DNA of 14,515 nucleotides from CAZBJJ01 sp964492245 (GTDB taxonomy: Bacteria; Spirochaetota; Spirochaetia; Treponematales; Breznakiellaceae). Both the position numbers and the translations under genes were made by a program. Positions 1 to 7,359 of the stretch are shown piece after piece (positions within the stretch are counted from its first letter, which is position 1; each line of letters opens with the position of its first letter). The stretch lies in NCBI GenBank assembly GCA_964492245.1, contig CAZBJJ010000049.1, positions 1 to 14,515 of the forward strand, read 5' to 3'. The notes under the pieces are model-generated. The model had not been told where the DNA came from. It did no database searches and saw only the letters and a list, made by a program, of their open reading frames with translations.

Positions 1-35
1 CCCTGTTAAAACCCCTTCCCTCGGCGACCTAGGTG

Positions 36-57
36 CAAGGTTCGGTGCACTACCTTG
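36..57. repeat. Inverted repeat in the hexokinase leader
   Basis: CAAGGT (36-41) and ACCTTG (52-57) are perfect inverted copies separated by 10 bases. A competing hairpin is possible through GTGCA (33-37) and TGCAC (46-50). There is no T tract after it on the + strand, so it is not a convincing terminator of an upstream + strand gene. It could be an operator or the tail of an upstream transcription unit. The rest of bases 1-115 is AT-rich (TTGATA at 55-60, TATAAC at 59-64 and again at 87-92), consistent with promoter DNA, but no well-spaced -35/-10 pair stands out. Confidence 0.35.
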
Positions 58-115
58 ATATAACCCTGATTTTTCACCAATAATGATATAACAAATAAAT
101 TGGAGGGGCTTTTCC

Positions 116-1468
116 ATGGCTTCAACTTTTGACCCCCGGCTTTTGGCAGATTTTGCCCGTTATTATGGTTTTCACTATGGCGTTTGCGATCCACAGGCCT
201 TGCTTAAAGACCTCGTTATAGAAATGGAACGGGGCCTGCGGGGGGACGACTCCAGCCTGCCAATGCTGCCCTCTTGGATTAGCCCCATAAAGGCGCTCCC
301 GCTGGGCAAGACGGTGCTGGCCCTGGATGCAGGGGGCACAAATATGCGTGCAGCCCTTGTCTCTTTCGATACATTGGGCAAATTGAGCATAGGGGAGTCT
401 GCCAAAACGCATATGCCGGGGACCAAGGGCCAGTTAAGCCGTGTTGCCTTTTTCGACGAAATCGCCAATTTGCTTGAACCCCTGTTAAAAAACAATGCGG
501 TGGAAGGTATTGGCTTTTGTTTTTCCTATCCTATGGAGCTCACCCCCGATGGCGATGGCATTCTTTTGGGCTTTTCTAAAGAGGTCGATGCGCCAGAGGT
601 CATTGGTACCAATATTGTCGAAGGCCTGCGCCAGGCCCTAGAGCGAAAAAAAATAGCCTATAAGGGAAACATTGTTTTACTCAACGATACGGTGGCCACC
701 CTTTTGGCTGGACAGATAGAAATACCTGGGAATGGGGGGCTATGGCGTGGTCAGGACCGCTTTGGCGTAGAGGCTGGCCCTACGGTGGGCTTTATTTTAG
801 GTACAGGTATGAATGTGGCCTACCCAGAGACGCGCATTCCTAAAATTTCTTGGGAGCCAGGGAAGGGGAGCCAGATAATTGTCTGCGAGACCGGAAGCTT
901 TAAGACCCGCTATACCGGGCGCTTGGACGAGGACTTCGATAAAACCACCAAAGACCCGGGAAAATACACCTTCGAAAAGACGATGTCCGGGGCCTATTTG
1001 GGGCCCTTAAGCCTAGTGATGCTTAAAAAGGCCATTGGCGAGGGGCTTGTAGACTTTGACCGCAGCAATGAGCTTTTAGATATGTCAAACTTGGAAACCA
1101 AGGACCTGAACCAGTTTATGCACGCCCCCCTCGCCGGCGAGGGCCCCCTGGGTGGCCTCTTTGGCCTGCACGAAAAAGACGCCTTGGCCTCGACCTGTTT
1201 TCTGGTTTCTATTGTCACGCGCAGGGCGGCCCTGTTTGCCGCTGCGGCCCTTGGTTCGGCGGTGGAAAAGGCTGGCCTTGGCTACGATCCCTTTTCGCCC
1301 GTGCGCATTGCGGTGGAGGGGACAACGTATATGATTTACAAGGGTATGCGCACCGCGCTGGAGTCCTATCTGCACAGCATGCTGCAGACAAAGGCACCCC
1401 GCAGTATTGTCATTGCCCCGGTGGAGCAGGCCAGCCTCTTTGGGGCTGCCGCCGCAGCAACTTTATAA
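116..1468 (+). CDS. Hexokinase, eukaryote-type (PF00349/PF03727 family)
   Basis: Predicted cytoplasmic sugar kinase that phosphorylates glucose or a related hexose with ATP at the entry to glycolysis. The 450-residue length fits the single-unit hexokinases of eukaryotes and treponemes, longer than bacterial ROK/Glk glucokinases. Visible motifs: phosphate-1 loop DAGGTNMR (71-78); GFCFSYPME (133-141), matching the sugar-binding 'GFTFSFP' segment; LLNDTVATLLAG (188-199) with catalytic base D191; adenosine/phosphate-2 segment GFILGTGMNVAY (225-236); E258 in CETG, matching the sugar-binding Glu; FEKTMSGAYLG (286-296), a near-signature of this family; and VEGTTY (400-405) in the usual 'VDGS' position. 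The start is set by GGAGGGG at 102-108, 7 bases before ATG. The gene stands alone on this strand. Its stop codon lies inside the first unit of a 33-bp tandem repeat. An A8 run lies near base 646. Substrate range (glucose, mannose, fructose) cannot be read from the sequence. Confidence 0.9.
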   Translation: MASTFDPRLLADFARYYGFHYGVCDPQALLKDLVIEMERGLRGDDSSLPMLPSWISPIKALPLGKTVLALDAGGTNMRAALVSFDTLGKLSIGESAKTHMPGTKGQLSRVAFFDEIANLLEPLLKNNAVEGIGFCFSYPMELTPDGDGILLGFSKEVDAPEVIGTNIVEGLRQALERKKIAYKGNIVLLNDTVATLLAGQIEIPGNGGLWRGQDRFGVEAGPTVGFILGTGMNVAYPETRIPKISWEPGKGSQIIVCETGSFKTRYTGRLDEDFDKTTKDPGKYTFEKTMSGAYLGPLSLVMLKKAIGEGLVDFDRSNELLDMSNLETKDLNQFMHAPLAGEGPLGGLFGLHEKDALASTCFLVSIVTRRAALFAAAALGSAVEKAGLGYDPFSPVRIAVEGTTYMIYKGMRTALESYLHSMLQTKAPRSIVIAPVEQASLFGAAAAATL

Positions 1469-1553
1469 GTTATTAAGAAAGTTGATGCAGCAACTTTATA
1501 GCGGACTCAAAAAGTTGATGCAGCAACCTTTATCGTCTTAGAAAAAGCTGTTG
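1454..1553. repeat. 33-bp tandem repeat across convergent gene ends
   Basis: GCAGCAACTTTAT begins at 1454 and 1487, and GCAGCAACCTTTAT begins at 1520, an exact 33-base period. The segment AAAGTTGAT preceding the second and third copies is also conserved, while the middle 10 bases of each unit differ. A fourth, diverged echo (AAAAAGCTGTTG, 1542-1553, 10 of 12 bases like 1509-1520) keeps the spacing and lies in the last codons of the opposite-strand peptidase gene. The period is a multiple of three, so the second unit repeats the hexokinase tail Ala-Ala-Thr-Leu-stop in frame. This looks like slipped-strand or unequal duplication of the hexokinase 3' end. Confidence 0.75.
1478..1530. terminator. 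Paired small hairpins, possible bidirectional terminator
   Basis: Two copies of a hairpin sit between convergent genes. The first has arms AAAGTTG (1478-1484) and CAACTTT (1491-1497) around the loop ATGCAG. The second has AAAGTTG (1511-1517) and CAACCTT (1524-1530). Stems are only 7 bp and AT-rich, and the T tracts are short (TTTAT), so terminator strength is doubtful. The position after both stop codons is the main argument for this role. Confidence 0.35.
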
Positions 1554-2461
1554 TTCAGGAATTTCTGAAGCCAGATAAGCTCGGGGCGGTATTCAAAGTG
1601 CATGGTGTCCCAAAGATCCCACTTGCCCCCCCACACAAAGCCCTCGCTCTCGAAGGCCTGAACGACCTTGGGGTGGGGGTGCCAACGCCGTTCCAGGGGC
1701 AGGCTCATCCAGTTGGAATTATAAACCCGTTCCCAATCCCAAAATGTCGAAAGGCCCCCCATTTTTTTTGGCAATACATCCAGGGCCAGGGCCCAGCTGT
1801 GATAGCTCTTTACCGCAGTTCCCTGTATTTCCCGCCAATTGAAGCCCCCAATTGGCTTTAAAGACCGTATAAAAAGCGCAAGAGAGCTATCGCTCTTGGC
1901 CTCTTGTGCTATGCGCAAAGCCACATTTTGCAGGGCCGCTGCCGCCTTGCGGTCGATTCTTACCGACCAACCCATAATCTGGACCCTCTCCAGCCGATTT
2001 TGAATAGCCTCTCTAGTAAGCGGTCCGTACAGGGCCTCCTGAAAATCTAAGCAGCGCTCCTTTGTCTGTGCCCGCCGATCCGAATTGCTGAATTTACGTA
2101 CGTTTTCTATATATCGAGGAGAAAAATCCCGAGGGTCAGGCACTTCCTGCGGATAATTATAGGTAACATAGGGGGTGTAATCCTGCCATTTTTCCCGCAG
2201 AGCCTTGGGCAAAATCCTCCCCTCTGCCCAGTAAAAAACTCTGTCCCCTACCGATATTGTCCAATCCCCATCCTGCCAGGTTATTTCGCCAATATCCTCG
2301 GGATAGCAGGACTTAAAAGCTTCAAACACAATGCGAGGGTGAGCCGAAACATAGGCCTCTTGGGAAAAAACCTTGGCCACAGATAGGCAGAACAGGCTTA
2401 CGAGGGCAATTTTTGTAAGCCATTTTAAAGCTAACTGTCTTTGAGAATATTCTTTATGCAT
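1538..2461 (-). CDS. Secreted M15-family D-Ala-D-Ala carboxypeptidase-like protein
   Basis: Predicted zinc peptidase acting on peptidoglycan stem peptides outside the inner membrane. The 307-residue product starts with a basic segment and a hydrophobic stretch (about 15-32), with likely signal cleavage after VFS (33). The C-terminal third carries the M15_4 (PF13539-like) signature: SYHSWALALDV (219-229) with zinc ligands H221 and D228, then VWGGKWDLWDTMHFE (276-290) with zinc ligand H288 and D285 three residues earlier as the likely general base. Residues about 35-200 match nothing I can name. They include WQDGDWTISVGDRVFYWAEGR (62-82), which resembles a small beta-rich domain seen ahead of M15 domains in some spirochaete proteins. 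No ribosome binding site precedes the ATG. TATACT, a -10-like hexamer, lies at 2475-2480 on this strand. DD-carboxypeptidase and L,D- or endopeptidase activities cannot be separated by sequence alone. Confidence 0.82.
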   Translation of the reverse strand: MHKEYSQRQLALKWLTKIALVSLFCLSVAKVFSQEAYVSAHPRIVFEAFKSCYPEDIGEITWQDGDWTISVGDRVFYWAEGRILPKALREKWQDYTPYVTYNYPQEVPDPRDFSPRYIENVRKFSNSDRRAQTKERCLDFQEALYGPLTREAIQNRLERVQIMGWSVRIDRKAAAALQNVALRIAQEAKSDSSLALFIRSLKPIGGFNWREIQGTAVKSYHSWALALDVLPKKMGGLSTFWDWERVYNSNWMSLPLERRWHPHPKVVQAFESEGFVWGGKWDLWDTMHFEYRPELIWLQKFLNNSFF

Positions 2462-2505
2462 ACCAAAGCTTATCAGTATAAAAGTTGTATAACAAGCGGA
2501 AATCC

Positions 2506-2540
2506 TCGACCTCTTGCATGGAATGTACTATTATTAAGGC
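2506..2540 (+). promoter_or_regulatory. Promoter of the TPR gene, predicted leaderless
   Basis: TCGACC (2506-2511), 17 bases, TATTAT (2529-2534), then 6 bases to the ATG at 2541. Four of six -35 positions and five of six -10 positions match sigma-70 consensus. Transcription from it would begin at or next to the start codon. AAGG at 2536-2539 is too near the ATG to work as a normal ribosome binding site. Confidence 0.45.
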
Positions 2541-3146
2541 ATGGAAGATGACGTACATTTTATTGATACCGAAAAAATCTCCGAAGAAGATCTTTTCCGG
2601 GCCAACGAATTTATTGCAAATGGCAAATTCGAGGAGGCCTGTAAGCTCTTAGATATGCTTCTAACTATCGATCCCACCGATGTGCGCGCCCTATCGGCCC
2701 TGGGCATCGCCTTAACCGAAAACGGCCGCCACGAAAGGGCGTTAAAGGCCTTGGAATGGGCCCTTAAACTAAACCCCGCCAATGTCGAGGCCCTAGAGGC
2801 CGCCGGCTGTGCCCATTTCCGGCTTCAAAACCTGGATAGGGCCCAGCACTATCTGCAGGAGGCGCAAAAGTTAGAGCCTCGCAATGGGAGCGTGTTAAGA
2901 AATTTGGGTGTGGTTTTGGATAGGCAGGGCAATTTTGATATGGGCTGTCTCTATATAGAAGAGGCCAGCTCTATCAATAAAAACGACTACCAGGCCCTGT
3001 ATGCCCTAGCCTCTATCCGTCTGCGCCAGGGCGAAATAGAGGAAGCCGCCGAATTGCTGGGCCGCATTGCCGGCGAAAACGCCCCGCCCGATTTGCGAAA
3101 CCTGGCCCTTGAACATATAAAAAATTTGCGTCGCTATATGCGCTAG
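2541..3146 (+). CDS. Tetratricopeptide-repeat protein
   Basis: 201-residue soluble protein made almost entirely of TPR helices, with no signal peptide or membrane segment, so probably a cytoplasmic scaffold. About five 34-residue repeats can be laid out from residue 17 to 184, with typical markers: ANEFIANGKFEEACKLLDMLLTIDP (21-45), ALGIALTENGRHERALKALEWALKLNP (53-79), AAGCAHFRL...A..YLQEAQKLEP (87-113), NLGVVLDRQGNF...Y.EEASSIN (121-146) and ALASIRLRQGEIEEAAELL (155-173). The N-terminal 16 residues are acidic; the C-terminus is basic (HIKNLRRYMR). It ends only 12 bases from the 3' end of the opposite-strand signalling gene, with no hairpin between. The start lacks a spaced ribosome binding site and probably depends on leaderless initiation. 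TPR proteins bind partner proteins; the partner here is unknown. Confidence 0.85.
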   Translation: MEDDVHFIDTEKISEEDLFRANEFIANGKFEEACKLLDMLLTIDPTDVRALSALGIALTENGRHERALKALEWALKLNPANVEALEAAGCAHFRLQNLDRAQHYLQEAQKLEPRNGSVLRNLGVVLDRQGNFDMGCLYIEEASSINKNDYQALYALASIRLRQGEIEEAAELLGRIAGENAPPDLRNLALEHIKNLRRYMR

Positions 3147-3158
3147 GGCCTTTGCCTG

Positions 3159-4502
3159 TTAGGTCGAGGGAATTTCGGAAATCGAGTTGTCGGCAATTGC
3201 TTTAAGGCGTAGATACTCGGTATTGAGCTTGGCAGTGTGCGCATTTATGCGGGTCAGGCGTTGGGCCAAGAGCCTTGCAAGAAAGATGCCGTAATGGGGG
3301 TTTTTTTTGATAAGCTCCACAAAGGCCTGCTTAGAAATTTTTATTGCCCGGCCCTCGCCGTGGCTAACCACACTGGCTGTGCGCCGGTTGGAAAGCAAAA
3401 AACTCATTTCGCCAATAAACATGTCGTCGGGCGTTAAAAAAGACACATATTTTTTTTCGGAATACACTAAATAGCGACCGGAGACAATGTAATACAGATA
3501 ATCAGACTGTTCCCCTTCCTTGACAATAACCTGCTTGGGTTTAAAGACAAGCTCTTCCTGGTTGGAAAAAATTTGAGGAACCATATTGCTGGCATTGATT
3601 TGGTGAATCTGTAAAAACGAAACGCGGTTTCCCTTTTCGTTGTAGGCAAGTTTTTGGACATAGGAACCTGCCATGCGCATACCAAGGCCGTGTAGGCCTA
3701 TTTCCGGCGCCTTGGCCATCTGTGCCCGCCAGTCAAAGCCTTCCCCCTCGTCCTCTATGGTAAAACGAGAGCTCTCCCGACCAATATCGTATTCCAGCTT
3801 TACCTTGCGTTTGGCAATTGCTGGGTCACTGTTTTTAGAGCGTATTAAATCCATGGGATGTTTGCCCGCTTCCAGCCAGGCGGTTTTTTCGGAGTAGCCA
3901 ATTTTGCAATTGCCGTGCTCGATGGCGTTTATCAACAATTCCTGTAGGGCAACGTGCAGCTTCTCCTTGTCGTCCAGGCTTATAAGATTGGCATTGTACA
4001 AAAAATTGCTCACTAAATTTGTATACACCGCAATATCGAGGGGGTCGTTGTCCATAATAAAGGTGCCCGCCACCTTGTTTAAAAGATTGCGTTGCATACC
4101 CCGCTGGAAAAGAAACTGCTTGTTTCGCACCAATATGCGCAACAAACGGCCTATATGTTTTTTAAATTCGCTCAGCTGCATCACCGCCAGCACATTCGAA
4201 TGTTTTAATTGGTCGTTCACTATCTTGTCGTTGACCTCCCGGTGAATGGCAATAACGCCACCGTAGTGAAGCCAGGGGTCCTGTTTGATAGTAGAAAGAA
4301 TGGCCATCGACTCTTCCAATTGATTGGCATCCGAGCCGCAGTCAAAAATTTTAATTTCGGGGAGCTCATATTTTAAAAACTCAACAACCTCGTCATGATT
4401 CGACATAAAAAGCGGTTGGAGCTCATTGGAAAGGGGTTTACAAGCCTCTTTAATAATTGAAATAAGTTCTTTGTTTTTAGTAACCACGGGAATGTTTATC
4501 AT
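3159..4502 (-). CDS. Receiver-like / HATPase / cyclic-nucleotide-binding signalling protein
   Basis: 447-residue cytoplasmic protein with three recognisable parts. Residues 1-125 have the alternating pattern of a response-regulator receiver, with D54 (KIFDCGSD) near the phosphoacceptor position, but the N-terminal acidic pair (PVVTKNKE) and the usual Thr/Lys switch residues are absent, so it is probably a pseudo-receiver. Residues about 155-300 are a GHKL ATPase of the RsbW/HATPase_c_2 type: N box LQELLINAIEHGN (186-198), DEGEGF (251-256) and GLHGLGMRMA (269-278). There is no phosphoacceptor-His dimerisation domain. Residues about 311-425 are a cyclic-nucleotide-binding fold, with phosphate-binding cassette FIGEMSFLLSNRRTASV (362-378) keeping G364, E365, R374 and A376. 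TAGGAG lies 8-9 bases before the ATG. It may phosphorylate a partner (anti-anti-sigma type) under cAMP or cGMP control; this is inference, and no partner gene lies nearby. Confidence 0.8.
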   Translation of the reverse strand: MINIPVVTKNKELISIIKEACKPLSNELQPLFMSNHDEVVEFLKYELPEIKIFDCGSDANQLEESMAILSTIKQDPWLHYGGVIAIHREVNDKIVNDQLKHSNVLAVMQLSEFKKHIGRLLRILVRNKQFLFQRGMQRNLLNKVAGTFIMDNDPLDIAVYTNLVSNFLYNANLISLDDKEKLHVALQELLINAIEHGNCKIGYSEKTAWLEAGKHPMDLIRSKNSDPAIAKRKVKLEYDIGRESSRFTIEDEGEGFDWRAQMAKAPEIGLHGLGMRMAGSYVQKLAYNEKGNRVSFLQIHQINASNMVPQIFSNQEELVFKPKQVIVKEGEQSDYLYYIVSGRYLVYSEKKYVSFLTPDDMFIGEMSFLLSNRRTASVVSHGEGRAIKISKQAFVELIKKNPHYGIFLARLLAQRLTRINAHTAKLNTEYLRLKAIADNSISEIPST

Positions 4503-4538
4503 TTTATATTCTCCTACTAATTATCGAATACATTTTTT

Positions 4539-4555
4539 TATGATATCCTGTTCTT
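4539..4555 (+). promoter_or_regulatory. -10 region of glgX, predicted leaderless or near-leaderless
   Basis: Two overlapping -10-like hexamers precede the ATG at 4556: TATGAT (4539-4544) and TATCCT (4544-4549), the latter ending exactly 6 bases before ATG. No ribosome binding site is present (GTTCTT precedes ATG). No good -35 box is visible; TTATCG at 4521-4526 is a weak candidate at 17-base spacing. Confidence 0.4.
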
Positions 4556-4568
4556 ATGAGTTTGTCTA
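4540..4568 (-). promoter_or_regulatory. Promoter of the signalling gene, overlapping glgX start
   Basis: Read on the - strand: TAGACA (4568-4563), 17 bases, TATCAT (4545-4540). Five of six -35 positions and four to five -10 positions match sigma-70 consensus. A start near 4533 leaves a leader of about 30 bases carrying the ribosome binding site. The -35 box lies within the first codons of glgX and the -10 overlaps the glgX -10 region, so the two divergent genes probably compete for polymerase. Confidence 0.5.
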
Positions 4569-6709
4569 ATATAAGAATTTTAATTGGAAAACCTTTACCC
4601 CTCGGTGCCAATCCCAACGATACCGGGGTAAATTTCTCGCTTTTTTCCCGAAATGCCACAATGGTGCGGCTCCTTCTTTTTAGCACAGCCGATGCCACAA
4701 GCGCGGATGTAGAAATAGTGTTGGAGAGCCAACGCCATCGAACGGGGGATATTTGGCACTGTCAAATTGATGGCTTAAAACCGGGCGCCTTTTACTTATA
4801 CCGCGTAGACGGTCCCTATGTGCCGGAAAAGGGCTATCGCTTTAATTTTCATAAGGCCCTTTTAGATCCCTATGCCAAATCGGTCCACGGTGTTTCGGGT
4901 TGGGATATGAACCCCTCCAAGGGCTATAACCCCAACCTCCCCAGTGAGGACCTCTCATTTTCCAGTAACGATGATTTAGTTGGGCACCCTAAATGTGTGG
5001 TTATAGATGATGCCTTCGACTGGCAGGGCGACCGCCCCCTAAACTATCCGCTGCGCTTTAGCGTCCTTTACGAGACTCATGTGCGGGGCTTTACCATGCA
5101 TAAGAGTTCCGGCGTTGCCCACCCGGGCACGTATAAGGGCCTAGTCGAGAAAATACCCTATTTAAAAGAGCTGGGGGTTACCAGCGTCGAGCTTTTGCCC
5201 GTCCATGAATTTAACGAAAACGAATTGCCGCGCAACAACCCCCGCACTGGTGAGGAGTTGGTCAATTATTGGGGCTATAGTACCCTGGCTTTTTTTGCCC
5301 CCAAGGCCTCCTACGCGGTCGACCAGAGCCCAGGTGGGGCTGTGCGCGAATTTAAGGAGATGGTGCGCGCTTTTCATAGGGCGGGAATCGAAGTTATTTT
5401 AGACATTGTGTTTAATCATACTGCCGAGGGCAACGAACAGGGCCCAACAATTTCCTTTCGCGGCATCGACAACACTATTTATTACATGCTGGACAAAGAT
5501 AGGCGCTTTTATAAAAACTACTCTGGCTGTGGCAATACCCTTAACTGCAACCACCCGGTGGTGCGCACCTTTATTATCGACTGTCTGCGCTATTGGGTGG
5601 TAGAAATGCATGTCGATGGCTTTCGCTTCGACCTGGGCTCCATATTGGGCCGGGATCAAAATGGCAATTTAATGGAAAATCCTCCCATGCTGGAACGCAT
5701 TGCCGAAGACCCCGTCTTGCGCAACACTAAAATTATTGCCGAGGCCTGGGATGCCGGTGGGGCCTATCAGGTGGGCTGGTTCCCCGGGGGCCGTTGGGCC
5801 GAGTGGAACGACCGCTACCGCGACGATGTCCGAAAGTTTTGGCGCGGGGATAGCGGCGAGCGGCGGCATCTGGCCACCCGCCTTACCGGTTCCTCCGACT
5901 TATACCTGCGCGACGGGCGAAAACCCTTTCATTCCATCAATTTTATTACCAGCCACGACGGCTTCACCCTAAACGATCTTGTCTCCTACGAACAAAAGCA
6001 CAACGAAGAAAATGGCGAAGAGGGGCGCGATGGCACCAACGCCAATTACTCAATGAACTGTGGCTTCGAGGGCCATACGGTAAATCCAACAATTGAGGCC
6101 CTGCGCGAACGCCAAATACGCAATTTTTATACAAGTCTTTTGCTCTGCCTGGGGACCCCCATGTTACTGGGGGGCGATGAATTTCGCCGCACCCAGAATG
6201 GCAACAACAACGCCTATTGTCAGGACAACGAGGTTTCCTGGCTCAACTGGGACATGGTCAAAAAAAACCATCAGCTATTGCGCTTTGTCAAAGAGCTTAT
6301 CGCCTTTCGCCTGCGCCATCCGGCTTTTTTGCGCCCCGAATTCTATACCGGGGACAATGGCAATTATAATGCCATTCCCGATATCACCTGGTTTGACCGG
6401 CAGGGCAATGCCCCAGATTGGAATGCCGAGGGCCACGACCTAGCCTTTCGGGTGGATGGCAGCAAGGCCGAGACGCAGGCAGATCGGGACGACAACGATT
6501 TTTTCTTTATGATAAACGGAGGGCCACAGCCCCTTGTGTTCACCCTAACGCAGACCCCCGAGGGCAGCAAGTGGTATCGGGCAATTGACACCTCCCTTCC
6601 ACCTCCCCGGGATATCGTGTCTCCGGGCAGGGAAGAGGCGTTAAAAGACGACAAAACCTATGTGGTGCAGGATAGAAGTATAGTGGTCTTGCTTTCGAAG
6701 GCCGAATAG
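4556..6709 (+). CDS. glgX: Glycogen debranching enzyme, GlgX type
   Basis: 717-residue GH13 enzyme (GH13_11, isoamylase/GlgX family) that hydrolyses alpha-1,6 branches of glycogen or phosphorylase-limit dextrin in the cytoplasm. The N-terminus (about 8-100) is a CBM48-like domain starting GKPLPLGA and FSLFSRNA. The TIM barrel carries all four GH13 regions: DIVFNHT (283-289), GFRFDLGSI (355-363) with nucleophile D359, IIAEAWD (393-399) with acid/base E396, and SHDGFTLNDL (466-475) with D468. PMLLGGDEF (535-543) and NNNAYCQDNEVSWLNW (550-565) are typical of GlgX. A beta-sandwich domain closes the protein from about 640. The length is normal for the family (about 650-720). It is first in a run with the next two genes (11- and 3-base gaps). 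Whether it trims glycogen or imported maltodextrin cannot be told from sequence. Confidence 0.93.
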   Translation: MSLSNIRILIGKPLPLGANPNDTGVNFSLFSRNATMVRLLLFSTADATSADVEIVLESQRHRTGDIWHCQIDGLKPGAFYLYRVDGPYVPEKGYRFNFHKALLDPYAKSVHGVSGWDMNPSKGYNPNLPSEDLSFSSNDDLVGHPKCVVIDDAFDWQGDRPLNYPLRFSVLYETHVRGFTMHKSSGVAHPGTYKGLVEKIPYLKELGVTSVELLPVHEFNENELPRNNPRTGEELVNYWGYSTLAFFAPKASYAVDQSPGGAVREFKEMVRAFHRAGIEVILDIVFNHTAEGNEQGPTISFRGIDNTIYYMLDKDRRFYKNYSGCGNTLNCNHPVVRTFIIDCLRYWVVEMHVDGFRFDLGSILGRDQNGNLMENPPMLERIAEDPVLRNTKIIAEAWDAGGAYQVGWFPGGRWAEWNDRYRDDVRKFWRGDSGERRHLATRLTGSSDLYLRDGRKPFHSINFITSHDGFTLNDLVSYEQKHNEENGEEGRDGTNANYSMNCGFEGHTVNPTIEALRERQIRNFYTSLLLCLGTPMLLGGDEFRRTQNGNNNAYCQDNEVSWLNWDMVKKNHQLLRFVKELIAFRLRHPAFLRPEFYTGDNGNYNAIPDITWFDRQGNAPDWNAEGHDLAFRVDGSKAETQADRDDNDFFFMINGGPQPLVFTLTQTPEGSKWYRAIDTSLPPPRDIVSPGREEALKDDKTYVVQDRSIVVLLSKAE

Positions 6710-6720
6710 GGAGGACAGCA

Positions 6721-7356
6721 ATGGACGAGACAAGTTTTATATTTGGGGTCGACTTAGACGGTGTGGTCGGCGATTTCTATGCTGCCATGCGAGAAATAGC
6801 TGCCGAGTGGTTGGACCGTCCGATACAGAGCCTGGCAGAAGATATTTCCTATGGGCTGGAGGAGTGGGGCCTAACAGAATATGGGGGCTACGACCGCCTG
6901 CATCGCTTTGCGGTAACTCAAAAAGATCTCTTTCGTATAATGAAGCCAATAGTTGGAGCCTCGGCCACCCTGCGAAAACTTTCGGCAAAGGGCATTCGGA
7001 TTCGCATTATCACCCACCGCCTTTTTTTAAAATACTCGCACAAGACCTCGATTATTCAAACCGTGGAGTGGCTGGATGCCCATGACATTCCGTACTGGGA
7101 TCTCTGCTTTATGAAGGATAAGGGGGCTGTGGGGGCCCATGTCTATATTGATGATGCCCCGATGAACATTGGCCGTCTGCGCGAACAGGGTTGCCGCACC
7201 ATTGTCTTCGATAACACGACAAACCGCCATTTAGCTGGGCCCCGAGCTAAGAACTGGGAAGAGGTGGAGGCATTGGTGCTGGAGGCCTATCAGGAATGGC
7301 GTACGGGCACCTTGGACCTCTTTGGGGCCCAGAGCTTTGATATCGGCTGTAATTGA
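6721..7356 (+). CDS. 5'(3')-deoxyribonucleotidase-like HAD phosphatase (NT5C family)
   Basis: 211-residue HAD-superfamily protein resembling NT5C nucleotidases (PF06941), which remove the 5' phosphate from (deoxy)nucleoside monophosphates. HAD motifs are intact: FGVDLDGVVGDFY (8-20) with nucleophile D11 and acid/base D13; IITHR (96-100) with T98; K132 or K134 in FMKDKGAV; and the magnesium-binding pair D144-D145 in VYIDDAP. The cap is the short all-helical segment between about 20 and 75 (motif WGLTEYGGYDRLHRF), as in NT5C proteins. The ribosome binding site AGGGAGGA overlaps the glgX stop region, and the gap from glgX is 11 bases, so the genes are almost certainly co-transcribed. The exact substrate is unknown; sugar-phosphate or other small phosphoesters are possible, given the glycogen gene upstream. 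Confidence 0.78.
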   Translation: MDETSFIFGVDLDGVVGDFYAAMREIAAEWLDRPIQSLAEDISYGLEEWGLTEYGGYDRLHRFAVTQKDLFRIMKPIVGASATLRKLSAKGIRIRIITHRLFLKYSHKTSIIQTVEWLDAHDIPYWDLCFMKDKGAVGAHVYIDDAPMNIGRLREQGCRTIVFDNTTNRHLAGPRAKNWEEVEALVLEAYQEWRTGTLDLFGAQSFDIGCN

Positions 7357-7359
7357 GAT

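Noticed and set aside
6..194. 62-codon - strand frame across the hexokinase start
   Set aside because: It overlaps the hexokinase promoter, ribosome binding site and first codons, is very basic and low in complexity, and has no supporting signals.
1454..1553. CRISPR array from the regularly spaced repeat
   Set aside because: Units are 33 bases in total with only three copies, the 'spacers' are about 10 bases, the repeat overlaps coding ends of two genes, and no cas gene is present.
116..6709. Hexokinase and glgX as one carbohydrate operon
   Set aside because: Two - strand genes and a separate + strand gene lie between them, so they are independent transcription units.
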